From Nyssa sinensis (taxonomy: Eukaryota; Streptophyta; Magnoliopsida; Cornales; Nyssaceae): DNA of 64,000 nt. Numbering within the stretch: position 1 is the first letter of the stretch; each line of letters opens with the position of its first letter. The stretch is from the NCBI GenBank assembly GCA_008638375.1, contig CM018039.1:62001-126000 (forward strand), read 5' to 3'. The notes below the pieces were generated by a model, which made no database searches, was not told where the DNA came from, and worked only from the letters and a program-made list of their open reading frames with translations. Positions 23,400 to 34,659 of the stretch are shown here, piece after piece. Both the position numbers and the translations under genes were made by a program.

Positions 23400-23852
23400 T
23401 AGTGCTAGGTGGGTGATAGTGATCGAGGCAAACTATGGATGTGCTGAGGGAAGTGGTTCTCTAAGGAGGTGGAGGGTTCTTTCAGGTTGGGTTTGTGGAA
23501 GAGCATTACAAGGATGGGGGAGGACTTCATGAGGTGCATTGCCTTTGAGGTGGGAATGAGCATTAGAGTTAGGTTCTGGACTAATGCATGGAGAGGAGAT
23601 GGGACTCTTAAGGAAAATTTCCCTCGACTTTTCCAACTATCCTCGAATCAAGAAGCCAAGGTAGCAAATTGTTTCTCCATAATAGGCAATCGGGTGGTTT
23701 GGACTACCCAATTTAGGAGGAACTTCCATGATTGGGAGTTTGGGGAGATTACGACTTTGTTAGAGGTGTTGCAGCACACGAAGATTTCTGGATTGTGAAG
23801 ATGCCATTAGGTGGGTAGCCTGGGATGGAACAAGCTTTTCTAAAAGACCACT
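23400..23852 (+). pseudogene. L1-type LINE fragment (C-terminal region of the RT ORF)
   Basis: The frame at 23469-23798 contains GLWKSITRMGEDFMR, FEVGMSIRVRFWTNAW, LKENFPRLFQLSSN and FRRNFHDWEFGEI, the pattern found downstream of the reverse transcriptase domain in plant L1-type LINEs. The catalytic RT domain is missing. The piece ends where the non-autonomous LTR element begins. Confidence 0.8.
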
Positions 23853-24647
23853 TGATGGGCACCATGGTTGACCAAGTCTTAAAGATCCTTTACAAGTTCT
23901 AGATGAGCCAATCACAAGGTCGAGAGCTAAGAAGTTAAGTGCACAAAAACACTAATTGGGTGATTTTCGTACAGTTTCGATGTCGCTTTGTAATCTGGGC
24001 ATAACTCTCTCATTCGAGCTCTGATTGAGATGATTCAAGATGATATGGAAAGCCAAGGAATAGTTCTACAACTTTCATGTTTTGAGTTTTCCGAGATTCG
24101 AGCTGCATCAATGTCGAAATCGAGTTTAAAGTTTCTGTACCTGCACTGATGACGTTTTTGGTTGCGCGAAATTTTAACTTACTTAGTGGATTTCTTTTAT
24201 TAGTTTTTTAGTCGGTAGTTTAGGATGTTTTGAGCCTGAAAATGTTTACCCCATGTCTTTTATTTGATGTAGGCCTTATTCGGCCCTAGGGTTTCATAGA
24301 ATGTTTTAAAAAGAACTTGTAGCCTCATTTGGCAGAAGATCAATTTTTCAGTAAAAAATTGTAAGTAATTTTTTTCTGCGGCTCTTTGAAGAACTATCTG
24401 AACTTATCGGGATTTCTCGTGGTGTTCACCAACGACTTATCAAACGGATTTCCACCACCGTTTGTGGTGCCTTCCTTATACCGAGGTTTTTGTTTTGCAC
24501 TAAACAATGGGTTGAAGTTATATATACCGAGGTTCTTGTTTGTCGTAAACAACGGGTCGAGGTCTGTCCATTCAGATCTGATTGTAGAACGATCTTGGAT
24601 TCTTATTTCGTTGTCGGGTCTCGTTAATTTTGGCGAGGTTCGCATCA
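23853..24647 (+). repeat. Left LTR of the non-autonomous element
   Basis: Starts TGATGGGCACCATGG and ends GGCGAGGTTCGCATCA. It differs from the right LTR at scattered sites and by a small insertion near 24515-24540, so the insertion is not recent. Confidence 0.85.
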
Positions 24648-24649
24648 TT

Positions 24650-24661
24650 TGGTATCAGAGC
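24650..24661 (+). promoter_or_regulatory. Primer-binding site of the non-autonomous element
   Basis: TGGTATCAGAGC is the standard complement to the 3' end of initiator tRNA-Met used by many plant retrotransposons. It lies 2 bp after the LTR. Confidence 0.85.
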
Positions 24662-25148
24662 TCAGACTATAAATCAGGTCTAATTTATCCCTTTTCATTC
24701 TTGCATTAGATTATTATCCTTGAAAAAAAAAAAAATCTATGCCGCACGTTCTGCTCATTCGTTTTCTGTTCTATTTGTTTTGCCCCAAGCCCAACAGCCG
24801 CACGCCGTTTTGACTTTTCTTTCTTCTTTCTTTTCCTGTTCTTTGCCCCAAGCCGCACCCTTTTCTTCTTTTCTTTCTTTTTTCTTTCTTTTCCTTCTTG
24901 CGCTGCACGTGGTTCCTTTTCTTCTTTTTCTTCTTTCTTTTTTTTCTTTCTTCTTTCCTGCGCCGCACAACCTCCTTGACTTACGCCGCTTTCCTTTTCT
25001 TTTCTTTTTTTTCTCATGTTCTGTTTTGCCTTAGCCTAGCCGCAACTTTTGACTTATCTTTTGTTTCTTTTTTTTTTTTCCTTCTTCAGCGCAATAAAAA
25101 AAAAACATATTCAAGGGTTGCTGTTCAAAAAAAAAAAAAAGGAGTTAA

Positions 25149-25174
25149 AATATATATATATATATATATATATA
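25149..25174. repeat. TA microsatellite in the non-autonomous element
   Basis: About 13 TA units after an A-run (25127-25140). Confidence 0.95.
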
Positions 25175-25201
25175 TCTTTCTCCCTTTGATGCAGGTGACG
25201 A

Positions 25202-25333
25202 TTCGTGGTCGAATCTTTTTGAGGAGAGGGGGAATGATGGACACCATGGCGGACCGAGTCTTAAAGATTCGAGGTCGAATCCTTCTGAAGAGAGGGGGAA
25301 TGATGGGCACCATGGTGGACCGAGTCTTAAAGA
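25202..25333 (+). repeat. 66-bp tandem duplication spanning the purine tract and LTR start
   Basis: Copies start at 25202 and 25268 (TTCG(T/A)GGTCGAATC). Each contains GAGAGGGGGAATGATGG, that is, the polypurine tract plus the first bases of the LTR. The duplication keeps the pol-tail frame open (FEERGNDGHHGG, then SEERGNDGHHGG). Confidence 0.85.
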
Positions 25334-26086
25334 TCCTTTACAAGTTCCAGATGGGCCAATCACAAGGTCGAGAGCTAAAAAGTTAAGTGCACAAAAACGC
25401 TAATTGGGTGATTTTCATACAGTTTCGATGTCGCTTCGTAATCTGGTCATAACTCTCTCATCCGAGCTCCGATTGAGATGATTCAAGATGATATGGAAAG
25501 CCAAGGAATAGTTCTACAACTTTCATGTTTTGAGTTTTCCGAGATTCGAGCTGCGTCAAGGTCGAAATCGGGTTTGAAGTTGCTATACCTGCACTGATGA
25601 CGTTTTTGGCTGCGCGAAATTTTAACTTAATTAGTGGATTTCTTTTATTATTTTTTTAGTCGGTAGTTTAGGATGTTTTGGGCTTGAAAACGTTTAGCCC
25701 ATGTCTTTTGTTTGATGTAGGCCTTATTCGGCCCTAGGGTTTCATAGAATGTTTTAGAAAGAACTTGTAGCCGCATTTGGCAGAAGATCAATTTTTTAGT
25801 AAAAAATTGTGAGAGTAATTTTTCTCTGCGGTTCTTTGAAGAACTATTTGAACTTATTGGGATTTCCCGTGGCGTTCACCAACGACTTATTAAACGGATT
25901 TCCACCACCGTTTGTGGCGTCTTCCTTGTACCGAGGTTCTTGTTTTGCACTAAACAACGGGTTGAGATTATATAGTGTTTGTCGTAAACAACGGGTCGAG
26001 GTCTGTCCATTCAGATCTGATTGTAGAACGATCTTGGATTTTTATTTCGTTGTCGGGTCTCGTTAATTTTGGCGAGGTTCGCATCA
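25301..26086 (+). repeat. Right LTR of the non-autonomous element
   Basis: Starts TGATGGGCACCATGG directly after AGAGAGGGGGAA and ends GGTTCGCATCA. Its first 105 bases still code the tail of the pol-like frame, which ends in a TAA near 25404. Confidence 0.85.
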
Positions 26087-27110
26087 CCTCTCTCCCTTTT
26101 CTTGACATTATATAAAGGATATGAAAATAATTACAAAAAGGGGGATAGGATGCAAGAACCAAAGCCTAAGATCCCCCAAAGACTCTTAAACGTAACTAAA
26201 TACAAGGGGTTAGCCTCCCTAATCCCCCCCAAAAAAAAGAACAAACACAAAAAATTGTGTTTAAAAGTCCAAGGATTTAGCTCAATCCCTTCAAAAGTTC
26301 TCTTATTCCTCTCTCTCCAAGGACAATGGGGTGCCATCCTCCAAGCAATCCTCAAGTCCTTTCGAAGAGTACACCTCCAACTCAGAAGAACCTCCTTGGA
26401 AATTTATCAAACTTCAAGCATCTCTTGCCGTCGTGCAATGGATGAGAATGTGATCCATCGCCTCCTCCTCTTTTTTTTTGCATAAACAACATTTTTCGAA
26501 AGATGAAAACCTGACACAAATTTTTCTGTAGTTAAGATGGCGCCCCGAGTTGCTGACCAAGCAAAAAAACAACTTTATTCGAAACTCGAGATCTCCATAT
26601 CAACTTCCAAGGGAAAGACTCTCTCTTCTATCCATCAGCTCCTTATAGAATGATTAAACAATGAAATTTTGTGATGGTTCGTTGTACAAATCATCACATC
26701 TTCTTGGCCCTCCCTTTTTTTTTGCCTAAGCAACATCTCCAAGAGGCCCGCAACTTCCTCCAATTCCCGCTCGTGGAAATTCCTTCGAAATCTAGGACTC
26801 CAAACCCACTCACCACCCACAAAAGCAATAAAATCAGCAACAAGCCCTTCTTTGTTGGAAGTAATGCCATAAAGGGTAGGGAGGTTCTCCTTCAAAAAGC
26901 AGTCACAACACCACGCATTTTTCCAAAATTTCACTCTTGACCCCTTTTCAACTTCGTAATGCACAAAGCAATTGAAGTCCTCTATGCCATTCCGGATAGA
27001 CTTCCACATCCCCACACCATGCCTCTGCAACCTCCTTGAAGAACCATCCTCCATCCTTACTCCCATGTCTAGTAGCAATGACATCCCTCGATAAAGGTAC
27101 CGGAGGCTAG
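26087..27110 (-). pseudogene. L1-type LINE fragment, minus strand (3' part)
   Basis: On the minus strand, MWKSIRNGIEDFNCFVHYEVE, FWKNAWCCDCFLKENLPTL and FRRNFHERELEEVAGL (26730-27010), then the zinc-finger/3' region ending with MAPHCPWRERNKRTFEGIE (about 26290-26340) and the 3' end near 26100. Frames are broken and the catalytic RT part is absent. Confidence 0.78.
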
Positions 27111-27114
27111 TTGT

Positions 27115-28715
27115 TGAGGACTTACTTTGGGAAAGTATATGGCATCCCAAAGTTGCCCTCGAGGTGACATTTTTTTGGGGGGTGGGCTATTTCTTGAGGT
27201 GCAATCCTTATTTCAGATAATTCAAATTTGCTTATAAATGTTTCATGTGCAAGGAGACAATGGACCACTTACTCCATTGTGTGGTAGTATAAGAATTGTG
27301 GGACTTCCTTTGGGAAAGTACATGGCATCCCAAAGTTGCCCTCGACGTGACTTTTTTTTTTGGGGGTGGGGAGCTGCTGATAATTCAAAGGAGACAATGA
27401 ACCACTTACTTCATTGTGTGGTGTTACAAGAATTGTGGCATATGTTATTCTCTCTTTTTCAATGCACTTGGGTTACGCCAAGGTCATTGTTGGAATTGTT
27501 CAAAATATGAAGATGTGGCTGCAAGAGGAGAAGGGTGTGGAAATCTTAGGAGGTGGTGCCGCTATGTATTTTGGTGTACATGGGATTTTAGAGATAGCAA
27601 AATTGGAGAATTTTAAAGGAGAAAAGTTGTTTCCTTGTAGAGTCAAAACTATTTTTTAGAGAGTTTTGTATGTATGGATTGGTGGGGTATACATTTCCTT
27701 TGTAAATAATTTTCTAGAGTTTTTGTGAGACAAGAGGCTCTAGTTTTTGTATGAGATGTCTCCGTTTGTAGTCGGGTCCACCTCCTTTAGGCGCTTTTGA
27801 ATGAATATTTTATTTATGAAAAAAAAGAAGGAAAAAAGAATCTGATTGAAGAGAATTAAAAAGGAGGAGGAGTATTATCTTTTGGCAGTCTCACTTGGAC
27901 TCCCTTGAGCTTCATATCCTAATCTTTGATTGCATTGAACATGACACATTTCTTCTTGTGCTGGGGAGGAACGCGGGTTAGGAAGGACATCAAAGGGATT
28001 TGGCTGATGGTTCCCCATTTCGTGGTTTGGTGTATGTGGTGCGAAAGGAACAATCGGGTTTTTGAGGGGTGCGAAAAGCCCCCTTTTGTTTTAAAGGACG
28101 TCTAGTTTAGGGATGACAATTTGCCTTGCTCCTAATGGGGTGCTCATAAATGGGGTCGGGTCGGGGCGAGATCGGGGTGTGGCTTTTAAAACCCTGTTAG
28201 GTTCGGGGGATGGTCACCCCGCCCCGTTTATATATTAAGTATTTTTATTTATTCTTATATATATTATATTTACTAATAAACAACACTGTATAAAATTATT
28301 TTAAGGTTTTTCATATTACACTCATATATTTTTTTCTTGTATTAGTTATTTTGGCAAAATAAAATTAATTTACTTATCAAAATAAAAGTTTTAACTTATT
28401 TAAAAAATATATATATATCGGGGTTTGGGGTGGGGGCGGGGTGGGGGTGAAGTCGGGGAATATAAACTGGGTCTGGGTCGAGGTTAGGATAAACTTCTAA
28501 AAAGGGCGCAGGGCAGGGTCGGGTGGGGGCGGGGACTGGGAAAATAAACGGGGTCGGGGTTAGGGAAAGGCCACCCCGCCCCAAACCCGCCCCGTTGCCA
28601 TTCTTAGTCTTGTTGCGCCTCTTGTTTTTTTGGCGTAGTTGAGCCCTTAAGTGTACATCCTTTGTACTGTGGTGCATCCCCGTTGGGCGCCTTTTATTCG
28701 ATTTACAATTACTTA
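27115..28715 (+). pseudogene. L1-type LINE 3' fragment, plus strand, interrupted by a MITE
   Basis: Translated pieces match the zinc-finger end of LINE RT ORFs: KVALEVTFF, ETMDHLLHCVV and, near 28000-28090, the ERNNRVFEGCEKPPF-type region. The 3' tail continues after the MITE at 28615-28715. A stretch is duplicated: GGCATCCCAAAGTTGCCCTC occurs at about 27140 and 27325, and a CACTTACT.CATTGTGTGGT block occurs at about 27265 and 27405. Confidence 0.7.
28108..28606. mobile_element. hAT-type MITE, 499 bp
   Basis: Begins TAGGGATGACAATTTGCC and ends with the inverse of TAAGAATGGCAAC. 8-bp flanks GTCTAGTT (28100-28107) and GTCTTGTT (28607-28614) differ at one position. An 8-bp duplication is typical of hAT. 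The ends are extremely G-rich or C-rich (GGGGTCGGG / CCCCGCCCC), so the single strand could fold into a hairpin. It interrupts a LINE 3' end. No coding capacity. Confidence 0.72.
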
Positions 28716-28999
28716 TAAAAATAACATAAAATCTTAGACTCATCATTATTGAATAAGAAGATTACGTAGATATATAAAGGTTAATGCACTTCCACTTCTA
28801 TTAGGACTACAACTCGAAAAGAGGAAATTCAAGGTTTTGACTGCTAAAACTATTCTAGACTTGCTAGACATCATTTATAAAGACCTGATAATATTCTATG
28901 GCTTTCTCCTCTAAGGCAATATCACCGGTTAACTCATCACTCGTCGGTTTGTTTTCTTATCTCATTATCCCTTTTTTGGATCAATGTAATCAATTTACG
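28716..28999. other. Intron DNA between LINE pieces, no feature recognised
   Basis: AT-rich, no motif seen. Confidence 0.4.
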
Positions 29000-31830
29000 G
29001 GGTTCAATAGTCATAATTTTTAGTCAAAGGAAGAACCATGAGGATGTCTCAGGAAGGGGGAGTCAAGTTTGCGATGGCTGTGCAATCAACTGGATGCGAT
29101 GCATACTTCTTGAGATGGGAGAAGCTTGGAGAGGGTGTTTCATAGAAGACAAAGAAGCTTGAGAGTGATGAGAAGATCAAATGAGCATGGTGCTTTTGTG
29201 AAGATTGAGGAATCAAATGCCACTCTTAGATATTGTATATATGTGCCGGAAGTCGATTGGGTTGGGGGATGGAGACGAGTGGCTAGGGTGTTCAGAGAAT
29301 TAGCTTTGGTTGCAAAGAAAGGGGAAAACAATACCTATGGCTCATTCAAGGAAGCAACAATGGTGAAGGGATGGCCTGATAATGGTTTGGAGATATGTGA
29401 GGGACATGAAGGAGCATGGGGTGATGTTTTTGTTTGCTTTGAAGCATGCAGGGATAGGCTTGATTATTTATGACGTTATTTGGTGGGGAGAGGGCCAACA
29501 GGGTGGAGGCACCAGAGAAGCATAAACTACATAGTTGGACTGAAAGACGTTGCAGTACGAGTTTCAGAGATGCATAGAGGCATGTTCCTCTTTGAGTTCC
29601 CGTCGGTTGAAGAGGCGTCGCGTATATGGAGACAACAAGAATGGTTGTATGAGGGTCAACCACTTTTCTTAGACTGGTGGGGGTGTGATGGGAGGTTGTG
29701 CATGGAAAGGCTTTTAGCAATCGGAGGTTTGGGTGCGGGGGTGGTGGCTTGCCAGTTTTCTTGTGGTGTCAAGAGGTTTTTCAAGTGTTTGGGTAACAAA
29801 TGTGGGGGATTTAGGAGACTGGATGAAGTGATGATGCGGCAATGTGATGAGGCCATTATAAATGGGCTCACATCCTTGTTGTCGATAGGGGAACTCAGAT
29901 TCCGACTACGATGAAGGTGGTGGTAGGGTCATGGAGAATTGAATTGCAAATTTGGGTGGGAAAAGGGCCTTACTTTTCAGTTAGAGACAGAGGAAATGGC
30001 CAGAACCCTAGTGTCCTTAATGGAGATGAAGGCGTAATAGGGAGAAGGGTCCTGATAGGGAAATTTGGGGAGGCAACGGGAGAGGGACATGTGGAGGTTA
30101 AGATGGGATTTCGAATTTAAATCGATGCGAGTTGGGCCAGAAGCTATGCTTAAGAATTGCGCTAGGCTAAGAAGCAATGAACAAAGGCCTATGTACCCGA
30201 GAGACCCTCTCTCTCCTTTTCTCTTTGTGATAGTGATGGAGGCTTTGAGCAAAATGATGGAAAAGGCCGTGGGTGGGGTTATGCTTAAGGGTTTTGCGGT
30301 CATAGATAGTAGTGGGCGGAGGGTGGAGATCACTCATCTTTTATTTGCAGATGATACACTAATTTCTTGTGATGTGGATGAGAGACAACTTAGATATTTG
30401 AGTTGTATTCTCATTTATTTTGAAGTTGTGTCGGGTTTGAAGCTGAATTCGGCTAAAAGTGAGATTATCCCGACGTGTGAAGTGAAAAGGCTAGAGGATT
30501 TAGTGTGAGGCATTGGCTGTGGGGTGGGTGCCTTGTCAACTACTTATTTAGGTCTTCCTCTAGGTGCTTCAACTAGTTCTGAGGCAGTATGGGATGCAGT
30601 GGTCGAGAGATTTCAGAGGAGATTAGGGGGATGGAAGAGTTATTATCTTTCTAAGGGGGGGGATGATCACTTTAATCAACAACACTCTGTCAAACCTTCC
30701 GATTTATTTTTGTCACTTTTTCCGATGTCGACACTAGTGGAAAAGATACTGGAAAAGCTTTAAAGGGACTTTCTTTGGGGAGGTAATGAGGATGAGAAGA
30801 AGATGCATTTGGTAGCTTGGGGCAGGGTGAAAAGAAAAGAAGGGGATGGGGGATTGGGTATTAAGGACTTGAAAATATTCCTCAAGGCTTTGTTAAGAAA
30901 ATGAGAGTGGAGATTCACGGAGGAGAGGCATGCCTTATGGAGGCGGGTTGTGTCCGTTAATAGGGGTGTGAGGAGGGGGATTGATTTACCAAGGAAGCTA
31001 GGGGAGCGCATGGGTGTGGAGTTTGGAGGTCAATTTCTAAAGGAAGGGAGGAGTTTAAGCAATTGGTTAGGTTAGAAGTGGGGAAGGGAGTGAGGGTGAG
31101 ATTCTGGGAGGATTTGTGGTGTTGTGACCAAAAGCTGAAGGAGAACTTCCCATCTCTTTGTAGCATAGCTTCCAATAAGGAGCGTTGGTTGTGGATTGTG
31201 TTTCTTGGGTAGGGAATAATATGGTTTGGAACCCTCCCTTCCTTAGGAATTGCTGTGACTGGGAAGTGCGGGAGGTGGAAGAATTGATGAGGGTGCTAAA
31301 TAGATGGAAAGTGGATATGCTTAGGGAGGATAGGTTGGTTTGGAAGCTGAATGGAGAGAGGAAATTCACTGCGAGTTCTTTTTATAAGCATTTGTTGGGG
31401 AGTTAGGAGATCATATTTCCGTGGCAGCTTATTTAGAAGTCCAAGATTATAAGGAAAGCTGTTTTCTTTTGTTGGACTGCATATTTCACGGCAAATAATC
31501 TCAAGAGAAGAGGATTCCAGTTTCCGAGTAGGTGTTACATGTGCAAAGAGGAGGAGGAATTAGTGGATGATCTCTTAGTTCACTATAAGGTGGCGAGAGA
31601 CACTTGGAGTGTATGGAGAGCGTAACTATAGGATTTTTGGGGGGATTGAAAAGCCCCTTTTTGTTTTGAAGGATTTGTTTTTTTTTTTTTTGGACTAAAA
31701 AGTCATTTCCTATGTATGTAGGGTCTTATGTAGTTTTTTTGGGGTCTTTGAGACCGTAGTTGTATAGTGTCCTTTGTAATGGGTAAGCCCCCCTCAAGCG
31801 CTTTTAATACAAATTACCTACGATTACCTA
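29000..31830 (+). pseudogene. L1-type LINE, internally deleted (ORF1 piece joined to late RT)
   Basis: 29126-29914 carries an ORF1-type (DUF4283-like) region: GMFLFEFPSVEEASRIW followed by QPLFLDWW. After a short, frame-shifted stretch the RT palm appears (30065-30508) with PLSPFLFVIVMEALSKM and LLFADDTLI, the catalytic FADD box, then STTYLGLPLGAS (30540) and the C-terminal and zinc-finger parts to about 31620. The endonuclease and the first half of RT are missing. The catalytic box is intact, but frameshifts at several places make it a pseudogene. The 3' end runs to about 31830 with a short A-rich tail. Confidence 0.82.
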
Positions 31831-33665
31831 TCAAAAAATATATATTCAAACACCCGAGGGGGGAAGCCATAGTGACTAGGAGAAAAACTACACTTCAGAA
31901 AGCCTAAGTGACCCCCAAAAAAATCAACTATAGAGCCTATATACAAGGGAAAGGCCATTTTGACCAAAAAAAATAAACGCAAAAAATTATCTTTAAAAGA
32001 ATAAAGGGGGTTGTTCCATCCCATCAAAGATGTGCCTATTTCTAATCACTCCATAACAAACAAATAAGAGTCATCTGCCACGTCATACAAACATGCCTCC
32101 TTGCTCTACATCCCTGCCCAACTCATAAGAAGCTCTCTAATTGTCGTAGGCATCATCCAAGCACAACAAAAATAGCAAATAAAAGATGCCAACATTCTTC
32201 TGCCACCGAGTAACGAATAAGGAGATGATCTACCGACTCCATCTCCATTTTACACATAATGTCGATTGGCTAGTCGGAAACCCCTCCTTTGAAGATTGTC
32301 CTATCGTCAAAATAGCTCCCCAAGAAGCCTCCCACACAAAGAAAGTCACCTTGGTTGGAACTTTGGAGAACCAAATTAATTACCAGTGGAAAGTGTACTT
32401 CTTTGCACCATCCAACTGCTCACAAAAGGATCTAACTAAGAGACACCCCCCACCAACTCTCCACACAAGAGAGCCCTCCTTGTCTTCAACCCAAGAGCAA
32501 CAATCCTCAACCCAAGCCCAAGGGCCATATTGAATGGGTGAGGGTCCTTCAGAGTCTTGTCCTTACACCAAAATTTCACCCTCTCCCACCTCAAACTGAA
32601 CACACCTCTCAAAATCTTCCTTCCCTTTTTGAATCATTTTCAATATTGTACTTTATGGAAACCACCTCCTTCCACAAAGTTTGATCCTCGATCCCAAATC
32701 TTAAAATCTGCTTGCCTAGAAGAGCTTTATTGAAGGCTCTCAAATTCTTGAGGCCCAATCCCCCTAACGAATTGGGGTCCTCACCTTCTCCCATTTGACC
32801 AAATTCATCTTCCTTTCCTCCCCTTGCCCACCCCACAAGAAGTCCCTTTGTATCTTTTCTATCCTTCTCTTTACTGTCGCTGGAGCTAGAAACATTGACA
32901 TGAAAGTAAGTTGGGGAGGTTAGCAAGGATACTCTTCACAAGGGTGATTCTTCCTTCTTGCAAAAGATACTGCCCCTTCTGTACTGCTAAACGCTGTTGG
33001 AATCTTTCAATTACTGGGTCCCACACTTCAAATGATCTAGCCGAGGCCCCAAGAGGCAATCCCAAATACGTGGAAGGGAGAGTCCTCACCCTACAACCCA
33101 AAGTCCCAGCCAAATCTTCTATTCTCTGTACCACCCCCATATGAATAATCTCATTCTTGCAGAAGTTCACGTGCAATCCAGACACTGCCTCAAAACAAAC
33201 AAGGATGCATATAAGAAACCGCGGCTGGCGAACTTTCGGCTTGCAGAAAATAAGGGTGTCATTCACAAATAAGAGATGATAAATCTCCACAAATCAACCA
33301 CCTCTGTATACTACTTTAAACCCCTTCACAAAGACCCCCCAATTTCTGCTCCTATTTCTCCCACGAAGCCCCTGAGGAAAGCTTTGCCTCCTCCTCTTTG
33401 TAAGCCTCATCCAATAGAGAACATAACCACTCAAGCTCTGAACAAGTGATTCTAAGCCTTCATACCACATTCACACCCCCCCCCCCCCCCCCCCTTTTTT
33501 TTTCTATAATCTGGTATATCTCGTTCCAATCATCAACTCATTTGACAATCTCGAAGGACTTTCTCCAAACTGAACAATCGTCATTGGAAAGATCAGTCAC
33601 CCATAGGCCCCTTCTCCTCACAATCTGTTGCCAAGGGAGATTGAATAGTCACTCAAAAACATGAT
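31831..33665 (-). pseudogene. L1-type LINE fragment, minus strand
   Basis: On the minus strand, 32886-33290 reads HLLFVNDTLIFCKPK, where the family has FADD; both the Ala and an active-site Asp are changed. YLGLPLGASARSFEVWDPVIE follows, then SLGGLGLKNLRAFNKALLGKQ (about 32700-32770) and the zinc-finger/3' end at 31824-32027. Upstream sequence to about 33665 is weakly LINE-like. It meets the plus-strand LINE tail to tail near 31830. Confidence 0.8.
33476..33503. repeat. C19 then T9 homopolymer tract
   Basis: An uninterrupted run of 19 C followed by 9 T, in the 5' part of the minus-strand LINE piece. Homopolymers of this length are prone to length errors. Confidence 0.9.
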
Positions 33666-34659
33666 ATGTGCATTCTTTGACCCAGTGAAAAGCCGGAACA
33701 TGTGATATTTGCAAATTTGTCAGTCATCGGAGAGCATTTGCTAATGATGAAAACATAAAAGATGAATGACTTGGTGTTAATTCTATAATAGGATGTACTT
33801 TTATCCACTGACGCTGAAAAAGTTTGGGTTTCAAATTTTCAATAACCGACTTTCAGTGCAATTATGATTTACAGTGCTAATCATGGATGGTGATTGATGT
33901 AGGGTATAAACAGTTTCAGCATGCTTTATGTTGTATATGAGTTGAGTTTAACAGTTATGAGGTTTAGTTAATGAGACAAATGCAGGGAAATATTGATGGA
34001 AAAACAAAAGAATCATTTCCAACCTTCACTCACATGTATACTAAATTCATTTTTACTCAATTTCAAACACAAATTTACAAAACACTATTCATGAACTAAA
34101 ATCACTATTTAAAGTCATGTTTAAAATTTATGGGACAAAATATAATTTTTGTTTTGGGATACGATGAGATTATTTTTTCAAAAAATTCTAGTAAAATTTC
34201 TACTGATCACTGAAGAACATCAAACTAAAATAAAAATTTAATTTAAATTTTTACTCAAATTTGAGTACTATAGGAGATGATAGCCAACTTCAAAGATTAC
34301 TCAATTTTTTGCTTAAATTTGAGTAAATGGTTAATCTTGTTTGAAACTATCAAATGATTACCTAGTTTTTATCTTCTTTTTTTTAAATTAGAACTTTGTT
34401 CAAATTTTTTTTTAACATGTCATGAAAGTTTTAAATTTACCTTTGAACATAACTTGAATTTGTAAATAATAAATAATAATGCATTTATTTAAATTTAAAT
34501 TTAAATAAAAATAAATTTAATATGAATTTAGGGTAAGAGTGAGAAAATATTTTAATTCAAATTTAAGTCTGGTCACCGTCCGAATGTCTAATAAGTTTAA
34601 AAAATAATGCAATATATCAAACGAGGGTACTTCCATAATACCATCCAAATTCAAACAAG
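33666..34659. other. AT-rich intron DNA, no feature recognised
   Basis: Low GC, runs of A and T, no coding similarity seen. Confidence 0.5.

Larger units (their letters stand above)
23853..26086 (+). mobile_element. Non-autonomous LTR retrotransposon, ~2.2 kb
   Basis: Two LTRs of about 795 and 786 bp enclose only about 650 bp. A tRNA-iMet type primer site (TGGTATCAGAGC) lies 2 bp after the left LTR, and a purine tract (GAAGAGAGGGGGAA) abuts the right LTR. Flanking 5-mers are CCACT and CCTCT, so the target duplication has one mismatch. The inside has no gag or pol, only a pyrimidine-rich stretch, A- and TA-runs, and the tail of a pol-like frame (GPITRSRAKKL) that runs into the right LTR, as in known Ty3/gypsy elements. 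It is therefore an internally deleted, TRIM/LARD-like derivative that would depend on another element's proteins. Confidence 0.82.

Noticed and set aside
24706..25034. Long Lys/Glu-rich (minus) and Phe/Ser-rich (plus) ORFs
   Set aside because: They translate a pyrimidine-rich low-complexity stretch inside the non-autonomous LTR element. Both strands are open in several frames and no family is recognisable.
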